64,000 bases of DNA, taken from assembly GCA_002894665.1 (NCBI GenBank), contig NCRB01000007.1, positions 23,476 to 87,475 on the forward strand, read 5' to 3'. Numbering within the stretch: position 1 is the first letter of the stretch; every line of letters begins with the position of its first letter. This DNA is from Salinivenus iranica. GTDB lineage: Bacteria > Bacteroidota > Rhodothermia > Rhodothermales > Salinibacteraceae. The notes beneath the pieces are model-generated. The model was given only the letters and a program-made list of their open reading frames with translations. It did no database searches and had not been told where the DNA came from. Below are positions 27,894-36,038 of this stretch, one piece after another. A program made the translations under genes and the position numbers.

Positions 27894-28490
27894 ATGGCTG
27901 AGTCCAACCCTGCCTTGTCTTCTGATGCCCCGTCGCCTTCGACTTCCGAGGGATCCGATCCTTCGCTCCCGCACCCGTCGCGGCGGTTGACCTCAGGGAC
28001 ACCGTCTCAGGCGATCCAGTCGGCTCTGCAAGGCCTCTTCGCAGCCGAACTTCTCGACCCCGGCCCAGACCTGTGGATGGCTTTGCCGCGCATCTGGAAC
28101 GTCTCCGTTCTTGACAACCGTGCGAACGCGTTTCACCACCTCGAACCGACCTGGCCGCAGTCCGAGGTCCGGCTCCTCAACATATTGCAGAAGGTCATGC
28201 AGGAGGGGACGAGCGTTCGTGTGATAGCGAGCGATCACTACAAGAACGAAACGTTTGCGGGAGAATTTCGGAATCTTGAGGCCGCCCAAAGCCGCGGCGA
28301 TTACCGGGCGGTCAGCAATTGGGCACCGATCGAGTCGGGAATCGTCGCCTCCTCCTTCTGTGTCCGTGGCGCTTTGCAGTTCTCACAACATGGCCTTTCT
28401 GTTACCGGCGGGGAGGCCCACATCTACGTCGAAAACGGAGCTATAGAAGACTACAAGCGGACATTCGAGGATCAGTGGTTGACTGCATAG
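27894..28490 (+). CDS. dpdK: DpdK-like PLD-fold protein with degenerate active site
   Basis: 198 aa from the ATG at 27894; a GTG at 27777 would add 39 residues without family likeness. The order of segments follows the PLD protein at 10301-11098: LWMALPRIWNVSVLDN stands where that one has IWIISPWLTDVDL, then a strand with VRVIASDHYKN, then GALQFSQHGLSV in place of GSANLTYSGLF. The His-x-Lys...GSxN catalytic set is therefore not preserved, though an isolated HYK occurs near residue 118. It follows dpdJ and precedes dpdD. It may be a structural or DNA-binding subunit, or may pair with the intact copy. Confidence 0.62.
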   Translation: MAESNPALSSDAPSPSTSEGSDPSLPHPSRRLTSGTPSQAIQSALQGLFAAELLDPGPDLWMALPRIWNVSVLDNRANAFHHLEPTWPQSEVRLLNILQKVMQEGTSVRVIASDHYKNETFAGEFRNLEAAQSRGDYRAVSNWAPIESGIVASSFCVRGALQFSQHGLSVTGGEAHIYVENGAIEDYKRTFEDQWLTA

Positions 28491-28496
28491 CGGCGG

Positions 28497-28513
28497 GGTG
28501 AACGGTATTCACC
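28497..28513. other. hairpin between dpdK and dpdD
   Basis: GGTGAA (28497-28502) and TTCACC (28508-28513) with a 5-nt loop, six bases after the dpdK stop. No T-run. Possible mRNA processing or attenuation element. Confidence 0.3.
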
Positions 28514-28561
28514 GCACCATACAACTCTGTCACGCTCTGACTTATCTGTTGCTTCATTTCC

Positions 28562-30796
28562 ATGGACACCGGCGACTTTCTGAGGGCGTTTTTCGGCGAA
28601 GGTAACCGCTTCGACTACGACTCGCTTGTTTCTTCTTCGACGGAAACCCACCGTGCGGTCAAGAGGTGGGCCGAGGCGCTCAAGGAAGACCGTTCGGCCG
28701 TTCTGCCCCGCTGGGAAGAGGACGGCGTGACATGGTACGGCTTCGCCACGACTGAAGAAGCAATGCAGGGTCTGATCGAGCAGGTGGAAGCGTTTATCGG
28801 CCCGAGTTTCTCGACATTTACTGGGGAGCGGGCTCGACTTGATGAGGAGGATCCGATCGAAAGGGCTGTTCAGAACTACACAGGTGGACGTGCCCTTCGC
28901 TTTCACGGGAAGGATAACGCGATCCGAACGCGCCTCGACCAGATGCATGAGGTACGGATGCAGCGTCAGCCGCACACCACCGAAGAGGACCTGGGGACGG
29001 GAATTGTCCTGCGGCGATTCAACATGGCGCTGGCGGCTGGGGACCGCCCCGAGGCAGAGAAGCAGATCCAGTACCTCCGAGAGCGCGGCCTCCTGGACCC
29101 CACCAACATTAGGTATTTGCAGATCCGTATGCGGGCTGCCTTCGAGGCTTGGGACGAGATCGTTCAGTTTGAGGAGATCTCCGACTTGATCGAGAGCACG
29201 AGCCATCCACTTCCGGTGCGGCGGGCGCTACTTCAGGCAGTCTACCATACTCACTTCGATTCGTACGAGGGTCAAGGCGCTCCGGAGGAGGCCCTTGAGC
29301 ACTATGAGAAGACGGTTCAGCCCGAGTACGGCCCTCTCTTTACGGTTCGATCGTCGATGCAGGCGCCGGAAGTATTGAAGACCTTCATGATGAAGGCAGT
29401 ATCCGGAGAAGAAACCGACGAGGACCTTCGGGACGAGTTGATGAAGGTTGCCGAGCGCATCGAACTTAATGACCCATTTTTCGAGGTGCTGACAGAACTT
29501 GGCTCAGACGCCGGAGAGCCAACAGTTGTCGAGAATCCCATTTCCGAAGCGATGACGGCCTGGTCAAAAGGCGATGTCGATGCAGCATTCCGCATGCTCC
29601 GGCAGGCTGAGTCCTCTCCGCGGAAAAGCGAGTGTCTTGCACTAATACACGGTGACCTCCAGAGTCTTGATGTTGAGCAAGAACTGGAAGCCACCCTCGC
29701 CGACCTGCCTGCTGAAGAGCAGAAGGAACTAGCACGGAGGCACCCCATCTGCCAGCAAGTCCTCGAGTCGGTTAGCGCACCGTCGAGTTGGAGACACTGG
29801 CTCAGTCACGTAGGAGAAGCAGTTTACGATTCCCAGGAGAAAGCCCTCCAGCACGCTGAGAAGCTAGTCGAGGAATGGCACCCCCAGCAAGTGTTGGATG
29901 CAGAAGGGGCTCTCGAAGAACTCGTTCAACAGGTCGAGACTGCTCCGCTCGACGGTTGGGGCGGACGTATCGTTAGCCTTGCTCTTCCGCGTTTGCTCGA
30001 ATCGCTGCAGAACGATCCTGAATATCCCCGCAGCACGTTTCAGAGCCTCTACGGGGTGGTTCTAAACAGAATCCCGTACGCCAGCGACCTAACGAAGAGT
30101 GATTTCGACGTGTATCGTGACTTAGCGGAAGTACGTCTTGGATACGGTGTTAATAAAGAGGCGTATCGTGAGATACTTGAAGGAGCGGAAGCGCTTTGGG
30201 CAGAGGCAGGCTCGCCCCGACGTATAAACTGGCTTTTAGACTTCGCCGAACTTCTAACTCTGGTACCGTCACGGGACGAGGAGGCTCAACTCCGTTTCCT
30301 GATGACAGTGGTCGAGGCACTCCAGAAGTATCGAGATCACGTAGAACCCATTCAGGTTGATCTATTTCGCTCGCTCTGTGAAGCCGTGGGGCAACCTGAA
30401 GTTGGTGGCCAGATTCATGTAGAAGAGAAACAGAAAGAGGGAGGGTCGAAGGAGCCTCTCCGACAGATGTTGGATGGAAAAACCCTTGGCATCTATACGC
30501 TTACTGAGTCCGCTGGTAGGAGAGCGAGGTCGTTTTTGGAAGAGAAGTGTGCGAACCTAACCGTGCATCTACGCCATGATAAAGCTGGAAACTCCGAACT
30601 TGAGCAGGTCGCCGAAAATGCTGACTACTTTCTGGTTGTGACGTGGAGTGCGAAGCATGCCGCCACGGAGGTTATCGGCCAACACGTTCCGACCGAACGG
30701 CTCATTCGGCCGCAAGGAAAGGGAGAATCCAGTATGATTCGGGACCTGGTAGACTACGCGAAAAAAGAAGACGAGGTAAGTACCGCCCCGTCCTAA
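28562..30796 (+). CDS. dpdD: DpdD
   Basis: 744 aa. The N-terminal 640 residues are helical and repeat-like (many EALxxxE patterns, TPR-type), beginning with FLRAFFGEGN. The last 95 residues form a separate alpha/beta domain: GIYTLTESAGRRARSFL, ENADYFLVVTWSAKHAAT and RPQGKGESS, a conserved pattern I associate with the C-terminal part of DpdD and some other defence proteins. It ends the dpdE-to-dpdD unit and meets the convergent repressor gene. DpdD is needed for the restriction-like phenotype in Salmonella; the domain may bind a nucleotide, which is inference. Confidence 0.65.
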   Translation: MDTGDFLRAFFGEGNRFDYDSLVSSSTETHRAVKRWAEALKEDRSAVLPRWEEDGVTWYGFATTEEAMQGLIEQVEAFIGPSFSTFTGERARLDEEDPIERAVQNYTGGRALRFHGKDNAIRTRLDQMHEVRMQRQPHTTEEDLGTGIVLRRFNMALAAGDRPEAEKQIQYLRERGLLDPTNIRYLQIRMRAAFEAWDEIVQFEEISDLIESTSHPLPVRRALLQAVYHTHFDSYEGQGAPEEALEHYEKTVQPEYGPLFTVRSSMQAPEVLKTFMMKAVSGEETDEDLRDELMKVAERIELNDPFFEVLTELGSDAGEPTVVENPISEAMTAWSKGDVDAAFRMLRQAESSPRKSECLALIHGDLQSLDVEQELEATLADLPAEEQKELARRHPICQQVLESVSAPSSWRHWLSHVGEAVYDSQEKALQHAEKLVEEWHPQQVLDAEGALEELVQQVETAPLDGWGGRIVSLALPRLLESLQNDPEYPRSTFQSLYGVVLNRIPYASDLTKSDFDVYRDLAEVRLGYGVNKEAYREILEGAEALWAEAGSPRRINWLLDFAELLTLVPSRDEEAQLRFLMTVVEALQKYRDHVEPIQVDLFRSLCEAVGQPEVGGQIHVEEKQKEGGSKEPLRQMLDGKTLGIYTLTESAGRRARSFLEEKCANLTVHLRHDKAGNSELEQVAENADYFLVVTWSAKHAATEVIGQHVPTERLIRPQGKGESSMIRDLVDYAKKEDEVSTAPS

Positions 30797-30806
30797 TAGT
30801 GCACTA

Positions 30807-30835
30807 CTTTCCAATTCCTGGGGCAAAGTGGAAAG
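30807..30835. terminator. inverted repeat between convergent dpdD and repressor gene
   Basis: CTTTCCA (30807-30813) and TGGAAAG (30829-30835), 7 bp with a 15-nt loop, in the 51-nt gap between converging genes. Possible bidirectional terminator. Confidence 0.35.
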
Positions 30836-30847
30836 CTTGACAGGGAT

Positions 30848-31432
30848 CTACACGAGCACTCGGCCGAGAACCTCGAAGTCTACGTCCTGATCAATTTGTA
30901 GCACGGTGTTGGGGTACGCCGCATTGTCCGAAATGACTCGAATACGCTGATTCGGGAGTCGTTGAAGCCGCTTCAGTTGAACTGCATTTTCCAGGCGAAC
31001 GAGGTAAACGTCGTCTTCCTTAATGTCTGTCGTTTCCGACTGGAACTTAAGCACGGGCACAAGCGACTGCTTACGATACGACCGTCCCATTGAGTCCCCA
31101 CCAATAAATATCCAGAAGACCTCTCTGCCCGGCCGTGAAAGAGCCTCTTCTCCCTGAACATGTCCGATCGGTCGCTTACTGATTTGGTACTTTTCTTCCT
31201 CTGAATGAGTCGCGAGGCGGTATATCGGATCGCGGTTATTTTCGGAACGGCTACGTATCTCGGATAAAACGGCCTCCAGACTTCTGTCTCGAGGCTTGTG
31301 TTTATCATCTTCCCAGTTGCCCAGAGTCCGCTTGCTAACGTCCAGAAGCGACGCAGCCTCCTGTTGTGTTAAACTTGCCTTCTTTCGGGCCTTACGCAAC
31401 TGTTCACCAAAACTATCTTCTGACTCCTTCAT
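30848..31432 (-). CDS. XRE-family regulator with S24/LexA-like C-terminal domain
   Basis: 194-aa repressor-type protein. The N-terminal helix-turn-helix (LRKARKKASLTQQEAASLLDVSKRTLGNWE, about residues 11-40; read in two parts) is followed by a C-terminal S24 fold with the Ser of GGDSMG and Lys of QLKRLQRL in the positions of the Ser-Lys dyad. No Ala-Gly or Cys-Gly cleavage dipeptide is visible in the linker, so self-cleavage is doubtful. It is divergent from dpdB-dpdA-dpdB, and the 182-nt gap holds repeated CGAAAC motifs likely to be its operators. It probably controls the modification genes and its own expression, like control proteins of restriction systems. Confidence 0.78.
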   Translation of the reverse strand: MKESEDSFGEQLRKARKKASLTQQEAASLLDVSKRTLGNWEDDKHKPRDRSLEAVLSEIRSRSENNRDPIYRLATHSEEEKYQISKRPIGHVQGEEALSRPGREVFWIFIGGDSMGRSYRKQSLVPVLKFQSETTDIKEDDVYLVRLENAVQLKRLQRLPNQRIRVISDNAAYPNTVLQIDQDVDFEVLGRVLV

Positions 31433-31438
31433 GATAAT

Positions 31439-31490
31439 ACGAAACTTAAAGCGAAACTATGCGAAACAATGTTGCAGCTTGTTAAGTTTC
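31439..31490. promoter_or_regulatory. putative operator: CGAAAC iterons and a 9-bp inverted repeat
   Basis: CGAAAC occurs at 31440-31445, 31452-31457 and 31462-31467, and GAAACTTAA (31441-31449) is perfectly inverted as TTAAGTTTC (31482-31490). The cluster begins seven bases upstream of the repressor ATG, where an autoregulating XRE protein would bind. GTTGCAGC is also repeated directly at 31471-31478 and 31500-31507. Confidence 0.6.
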
Positions 31491-31532
31491 AGTGGGCGAG
31501 TTGCAGCCCAGAACCGATCAATGTTCATGACA

Positions 31533-31576
31533 GGAACCCAGTCTGGGCAAGTTCCAGTCTTCCACTACTGAAGACT
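31533..31576. promoter_or_regulatory. tandem dyads upstream of dpdB
   Basis: GGAAC...GTTCC (31533-31537/31551-31555) encloses CCCAG-T-CTGGG (31537-31547). Directly after it AGTCTTC (31556-31562) pairs with GAAGACT (31570-31576). They sit 39 nt before the dpdB start, in the likely 5' leader or promoter of the dpdB-A-B operon, and may be protein sites or a leader hairpin. Confidence 0.45.
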
Positions 31577-31614
31577 CCGTGCTCCCGTCATAAATCGATC
31601 ATAGCGGTCTAAAG

Positions 31615-32727
31615 ATGGAGAAGGAAGTGCTTGATACGAACGCGTTTCTCCTTAATCAGGATGCATCCAACCCACTGTACCTGTTTAGTCTCCGGGCATC
31701 TGAATTGAATCAGATCACCACAGTTTTTCGGGTGGGGCGTGATGGACAAGGAAACCTGGAGGGTTATCAACGCACGGAGAGCGATCGCTACATCAACGAT
31801 ATTGCCGAGTATCTCGGTACGGAGCGGGCTGTTCTGCCGAATAGCATTGTCCTTTCTCTGTCTTCGGAGACGCAGTTTCGCTTCCATGACCTTTCCGGTT
31901 TAAGGGAAAGAGGCATCGGTCAACTCGAAATTCCCATCTCCGAAGACCCCGATAATCGGATTGTTGATGGTCAGCAACGAATGTTGGCGCTGGCCCAGAA
32001 TGCCCAAGAAAACTTTCCGGTCCCGGTTACCGCGATTGTCTCCGACGACGTGCCTCTGGAGCGGGAGCTCTTTTTTCGGGTAAACAGAGGTCGGTCTGTA
32101 TCGAGTAGTTTGGTGAATGAACTTCTTCCTGTAATTGACCCTCCGCTGCCGGACAAACTTCAGGATCGAAAAATTCCCTCCATCTTGTGTGAGCGATTGA
32201 ACCGGAATCCGTCGTCCCCTCTCTATGGGATGATTCGGCGTGCTTCCACTCCCAAGTCTAAGCGTGCCGAGGCAGTGATAAAAGACTCCTCGTTGATGGG
32301 TGTGATACAGGAGAGCCTGTCCTCTCCATCCGGCTGTTTGTTCCCTTACCACAACATCGCAACTGGAGAGGTAGACATCGACGAGGCGGTGGAGGTGCTT
32401 ACGGTGTTCTGGGGAGCAGTTCGCGAGGTATTCGACGAAGCGTGGGGGCTACCAGCGAAGCGAAGTCGGTTGATGCACAGTGCTGGGATCCAGGTGATGG
32501 GACAGATGATGGATCTGATAATGCCCTCCGTCTCGCCGACCGCATCCGATGCCAAAGAACAGGTTGTTTGCGAATTGGGAAGATTCGCTCCCGCGTGTCG
32601 GTGGACCAGCGGATCCTGGGAAAGACTTGGGGGGCTCGCGTGGAATGATCTGAAAGGAACGAAGCAGCACGTTACGGCGCTCTCGAAGCATCTGGCCGAC
32701 ATTTACTACGAGAATCTTCCATCATGA
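31615..32727 (+). CDS. dpdB: DpdB, DGQHR-domain protein, first copy
   Basis: 370-aa protein of the DGQHR/ParB-like superfamily: IVDGQQRMLAL with Asp118-Gly-Gln-Gln-Arg122, followed by the FFRVNRGRSVSSSLVNELLP block. In Salmonella DpdB works with DpdA to place preQ0 in DNA, perhaps as an ATPase or DNA-handling partner. The stop overlaps the next dpdA start (ATGA), so the two are translationally coupled. It heads the operon controlled by the divergent XRE/S24 gene. A second, distinct DpdB lies 1.2 kb downstream. Confidence 0.8.
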   Translation: MEKEVLDTNAFLLNQDASNPLYLFSLRASELNQITTVFRVGRDGQGNLEGYQRTESDRYINDIAEYLGTERAVLPNSIVLSLSSETQFRFHDLSGLRERGIGQLEIPISEDPDNRIVDGQQRMLALAQNAQENFPVPVTAIVSDDVPLERELFFRVNRGRSVSSSLVNELLPVIDPPLPDKLQDRKIPSILCERLNRNPSSPLYGMIRRASTPKSKRAEAVIKDSSLMGVIQESLSSPSGCLFPYHNIATGEVDIDEAVEVLTVFWGAVREVFDEAWGLPAKRSRLMHSAGIQVMGQMMDLIMPSVSPTASDAKEQVVCELGRFAPACRWTSGSWERLGGLAWNDLKGTKQHVTALSKHLADIYYENLPS

Positions 32728-33956
32728 AATTCTTCTATCCTGATAGCCTTGACCTCGTCGATCCGGAATTTGATTTCAAGAGCGAGGAGCATTCGACCCA
32801 TCGGGTCCGGCATCGAGACGATGTCTTCGCGCACGAGCTCCTTGAGGAGGCGCCGTACCATGGGCTTTTAGTGTCCCGATCTATGGTATACGGCACAGGA
32901 GGCAATCAGCGGTATAGACAGTCACAGCGGTTTCGGCTGCTTCGGACGGGGGCACGCCGCTTCTTTGAGACTGATCAGGCCCCGAATGCGCCGTTGCAGA
33001 TTATGGGAGACTGCGGGGCGTACGCGTACGTCGAACAGGAAACGCCTCCGGTTACCGTTGACGAAGTACTGGACTTCTATGAGAGTTGTCGTTGTGATTA
33101 CGTCCTTTCGGTCGATCATGTAATACCGGGATTCCACACTGAGCGACAGAAATCGGAAGGCAAGTCGATCCGGGAGGAGTGGAGACGACGACAAGAGATT
33201 ACGCTCAGTTATGCGCGTTTCTTTCTCAAGGAGCATCAGGCAAGAGACCATTCGTCGGTTCCCATCGGAATCGCTCAGGGGTGGGATGGGGACTCTTACG
33301 CTCAGGCGGTTGAAGCACTTCAGAAAATGGGATACGACTATGTGGCCCTGGGCGGGCTCGCCTCTTTGGCCACCGAGGACATTGCATCGACGGTCGAGCG
33401 GGTGAGCGGGGTGCTACGGGACGCTACCCGGGTGCATCTGCTTGGGGTATCGCGAGCGAGAGAATTTCGCAGGTTCCAGAATTGGGGAGTGGCGAGTTTC
33501 GACAGTACGATGCCCCTGCGACAGGCCTTCATGGACGACAAGCACAACTATCACACGCCCGAGAAGGATTATCTGGCGATTCGGCTCCCGAAGGTGACGG
33601 GGAGCAATCAGTTGCAGAAGAAGGTGAACGAGGAAAAGATATCTGCCAGTGAGGCCTTCGAGCATGAGCAAAAGTGCCTGAGGGCATTGAGGCGTTTCGA
33701 CAGGGATAAGGCCTCAGTCGAAGAGGTTCTCGATCGAGTTCGGAAATACGAATTGCTCTTCAATGGGCGCGACCAAACGGACAAGTACCGTGAACTGCTG
33801 GAGGATCGTCCCTGGAAATATTGTGACTGCACAGTGTGTCGGAGACTCGGAATCGAGGTAACCCTTCTTCGCGGAAAGGAGCGCAACAAACGTCGGGGGT
33901 TTCACAATATGCGCGTCCTATTCGAAAAAGTTGCGCCTGCTCTCCAGGGCAGGTGA
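32724..33956 (+). CDS. dpdA: DpdA-type DNA guanine transglycosylase, second copy (short form)
   Basis: 410 aa, beginning directly at FYPDSLDLVDPEFDF, the segment that follows the N-terminal extension in the first copy. Catalytic features are intact: Asp96 in MGDCGAYAY, AQGWDGDSY, ALGGL, Asp260 in FDSTMPLRQ, and the zinc site Cys367-x-Cys369-x2-Cys372 with His394. It lacks the Lys-rich insert of the first copy. Sandwiched between two dpdB genes and coupled to the first by a 4-nt overlap. With both copies apparently active, different target sequences or different bases are possible; this is inference. Confidence 0.88.
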   Translation: MKFFYPDSLDLVDPEFDFKSEEHSTHRVRHRDDVFAHELLEEAPYHGLLVSRSMVYGTGGNQRYRQSQRFRLLRTGARRFFETDQAPNAPLQIMGDCGAYAYVEQETPPVTVDEVLDFYESCRCDYVLSVDHVIPGFHTERQKSEGKSIREEWRRRQEITLSYARFFLKEHQARDHSSVPIGIAQGWDGDSYAQAVEALQKMGYDYVALGGLASLATEDIASTVERVSGVLRDATRVHLLGVSRAREFRRFQNWGVASFDSTMPLRQAFMDDKHNYHTPEKDYLAIRLPKVTGSNQLQKKVNEEKISASEAFEHEQKCLRALRRFDRDKASVEEVLDRVRKYELLFNGRDQTDKYRELLEDRPWKYCDCTVCRRLGIEVTLLRGKERNKRRGFHNMRVLFEKVAPALQGR

Positions 33957-33998
33957 GACGGATGGAGCAATTCTGCACGTCAGACAAACTCACGTATC

Positions 33999-35117
33999 AT
34001 GGAAGAAGAGCTTCGCCTTCCCGCCATAACCCTTCGTCAGAGCCGGGGTCGGAGGCTCTATGCATTCGTCGTGTCCGGGGACGTGCTTCCGTCCTTCGTC
34101 ACAGTATCGCGGCTACAGCGCGATGAGGATGCGAAGTTAGGTGGATATCAGCGTCCAGAGGTCCTCTCACATATCGATGAGATTCGTTCGTACCTGGACA
34201 GTGATGGGGCAATTCTGCCGAACGCCCTGGTTGTCGCCTTTGACGACCGTGTGTCCTTCGAGCCTGTTGAGAACGGGAATTGCCACTTTGGGGAGTTGAT
34301 CGTGCCCTTAGACGAGAACGACTCAAGCCATGAAAAGCCTGCCTGGATCGTAGACGGGCAACAGCGCATGGCCGCCCTGCAGAACACGAGTAAGGAGAAT
34401 TTCGAGGTCTGCGTAATCGGATTCATCGCCGAGGACCAGGAGGAGCAGCGGGAGCAGTTCATGCTCGTGAACTCGGCGAAGCCGCTTCCGAAGGGACTCA
34501 TTTACGAGCTTCTCCCAATGACGGACTGCCAGTTGCCGGAGAACCTATCGAAGCGGCAGCTTCCAGCCCGCCTCATGGAGCGGTTGAATTATGATGAGGA
34601 CTCCCCGCTCCACCAGCGAATAAAGACGCACACCAATCCAGAGGGGACGATCAAAGACACCTCGGTGCTGAACATGCTCGAAAACAGCTTAAACGACGGG
34701 GCGCTGTACCACCACCGGGATTCTCGATCGGGCGATCATGATGTCGAGACCATGCTCGAGGTACTCAAGACGTTTTGGCGGGCTGTGGCCGAGGTCTTTC
34801 CGAAGGCGTGGGCGCGTCCACCTCGTCGCTCAAGGCTCACGCACGGTGCAGGGATAGTGGGAATGGGCTATATTATGGACTCGATCGTAGGCCGACACCG
34901 GCACAAAGGGACCCCGTCAAAGAAACAGTTCGTGGACGACCTGGAGATGCTCCGACCTGCCTGCAACTGGACGGAGGGGGAATGGAGTTTCGGGGATGGG
35001 GTTCAGCGCAGGTGGAACGATATACAGAACACATCGCAGGATCGTCGGCTTCTGGCGAATCATCTCATGGTGCAGTACAGAGAAGCAACTGAAGAGCAGG
35101 TCGGCTGCGGGAGATAA
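33999..35117 (+). CDS. dpdB: DpdB, DGQHR-domain protein, second copy
   Basis: 372 aa, homologous to the protein at 31615-32727 along its whole length: SRGRRLYAFVVSG, GGYQRPEV, IVDGQQRMAAL (Asp119), then FMLVNSAKPLPKGLIYELLP and ERLNYDEDSPL. The catalytic-looking DGQQR is kept. It follows dpdA after 42 nt and closes the operon. Two DpdB types beside one DpdA suggests either a heteromeric partner or one DpdB per DpdA copy. Confidence 0.8.
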   Translation: MEEELRLPAITLRQSRGRRLYAFVVSGDVLPSFVTVSRLQRDEDAKLGGYQRPEVLSHIDEIRSYLDSDGAILPNALVVAFDDRVSFEPVENGNCHFGELIVPLDENDSSHEKPAWIVDGQQRMAALQNTSKENFEVCVIGFIAEDQEEQREQFMLVNSAKPLPKGLIYELLPMTDCQLPENLSKRQLPARLMERLNYDEDSPLHQRIKTHTNPEGTIKDTSVLNMLENSLNDGALYHHRDSRSGDHDVETMLEVLKTFWRAVAEVFPKAWARPPRRSRLTHGAGIVGMGYIMDSIVGRHRHKGTPSKKQFVDDLEMLRPACNWTEGEWSFGDGVQRRWNDIQNTSQDRRLLANHLMVQYREATEEQVGCGR

Positions 35118-36038
35118 TGTATCAGTCAAACCCGTCCATTTGGTTGGGTTTGAAGGGCACGACCATGGATCAGAACTACGACTGAGGTTTGAGCCGAAAA
35201 TCTTTTTCTCGGCAACACCCGTTCTCAGTTGAACAGATATCTGTTACATTCGGGACGTTCTGGAGTGTGTCCGCCATGATGGGCAGTTTATCGCTTTCAG
35301 GGAATGTAATTGAGGAATAGTACGATCTAGTTTTCGGCCCGTCTCCAGTTGCAATCGACTTACCTCAAAAGTACGTTTTCTCTGGCCCGTTAGCGTATCA
35401 TAAAGAGAATTCTGATGCGCCAGTGTGGGCTGCTGTGTTCTCGTTTCTGTCTGCCAAATCGACAAAAATTGCCCCGTGACCTATGCCGTCCAGTTCAAAG
35501 TTGATGGCGAGGAACCCCAAAGATAGAGGCGTTGAAAGGCTCCCCGACATAGACCGACCTCCTATCCTCAATCAACGAGGCGAGTGACGCCCAGGCGGGC
35601 GTAAGCGGAAGGAATTGCCTGTAAGTGTATCCGAGGAATTGCAGTCGTTTAGAAGAAAAAAGTGTCTCTTCTCCGGCCAGTGGAATGACTCGCGAAGGTG
35701 ATTTATCGGACCGCCGGATGGAAGGGACATCATTGCTTCAGATGGTCAAATGCTGAGTAGGAACCGGGAGATTCAACGCCGATCAGGTGTGTTGTCATAC
35801 TGTTTTAGGTGCTGGCATTACGGCCCTATTTCAAAAGCGCCGGAAAGTTGGAGGTGGTCTAACGCATTGCCGGACGAGCCGATGAATCCACCCCCAAACT
35901 GTATGACCGATGGCAGGAGCCGATCGGCAACGAGGAGGTTGAGAAGGGAGTGGATTGATTCTTGTTGTTCGCGTATGAGGGGGGGTAATTTGCTTTCTCC
36001 AATCATATGATTTGAATCATAATTAATAATAGTAAATA
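35118..36038. other. 921-nt region without a supported gene
   Basis: Apart from the hairpin at 35126-35153 I see no convincing gene. Short open frames exist (for example 35750-36010 plus, 35818-36006 minus), but they have no family likeness and no good start context. Composition falls toward A+T at the right end, before the orphan gene. It may be a decayed element or hold an unrecognised RNA. Confidence 0.4.
35126..35153. terminator. hairpin after second dpdB
   Basis: TCAAACCC (35126-35133) and GGGTTTGA (35146-35153), an 8-bp perfect stem with a 12-nt loop, eight bases after the dpdB stop. No T-run follows. Likely end of the dpd island transcript. Confidence 0.5.

Noticed and set aside
35750..36010. 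Small open frames in the gap (86 aa plus, 62 aa minus)
   Set aside because: No family likeness, no start signal, and both strands equally open; likely chance.
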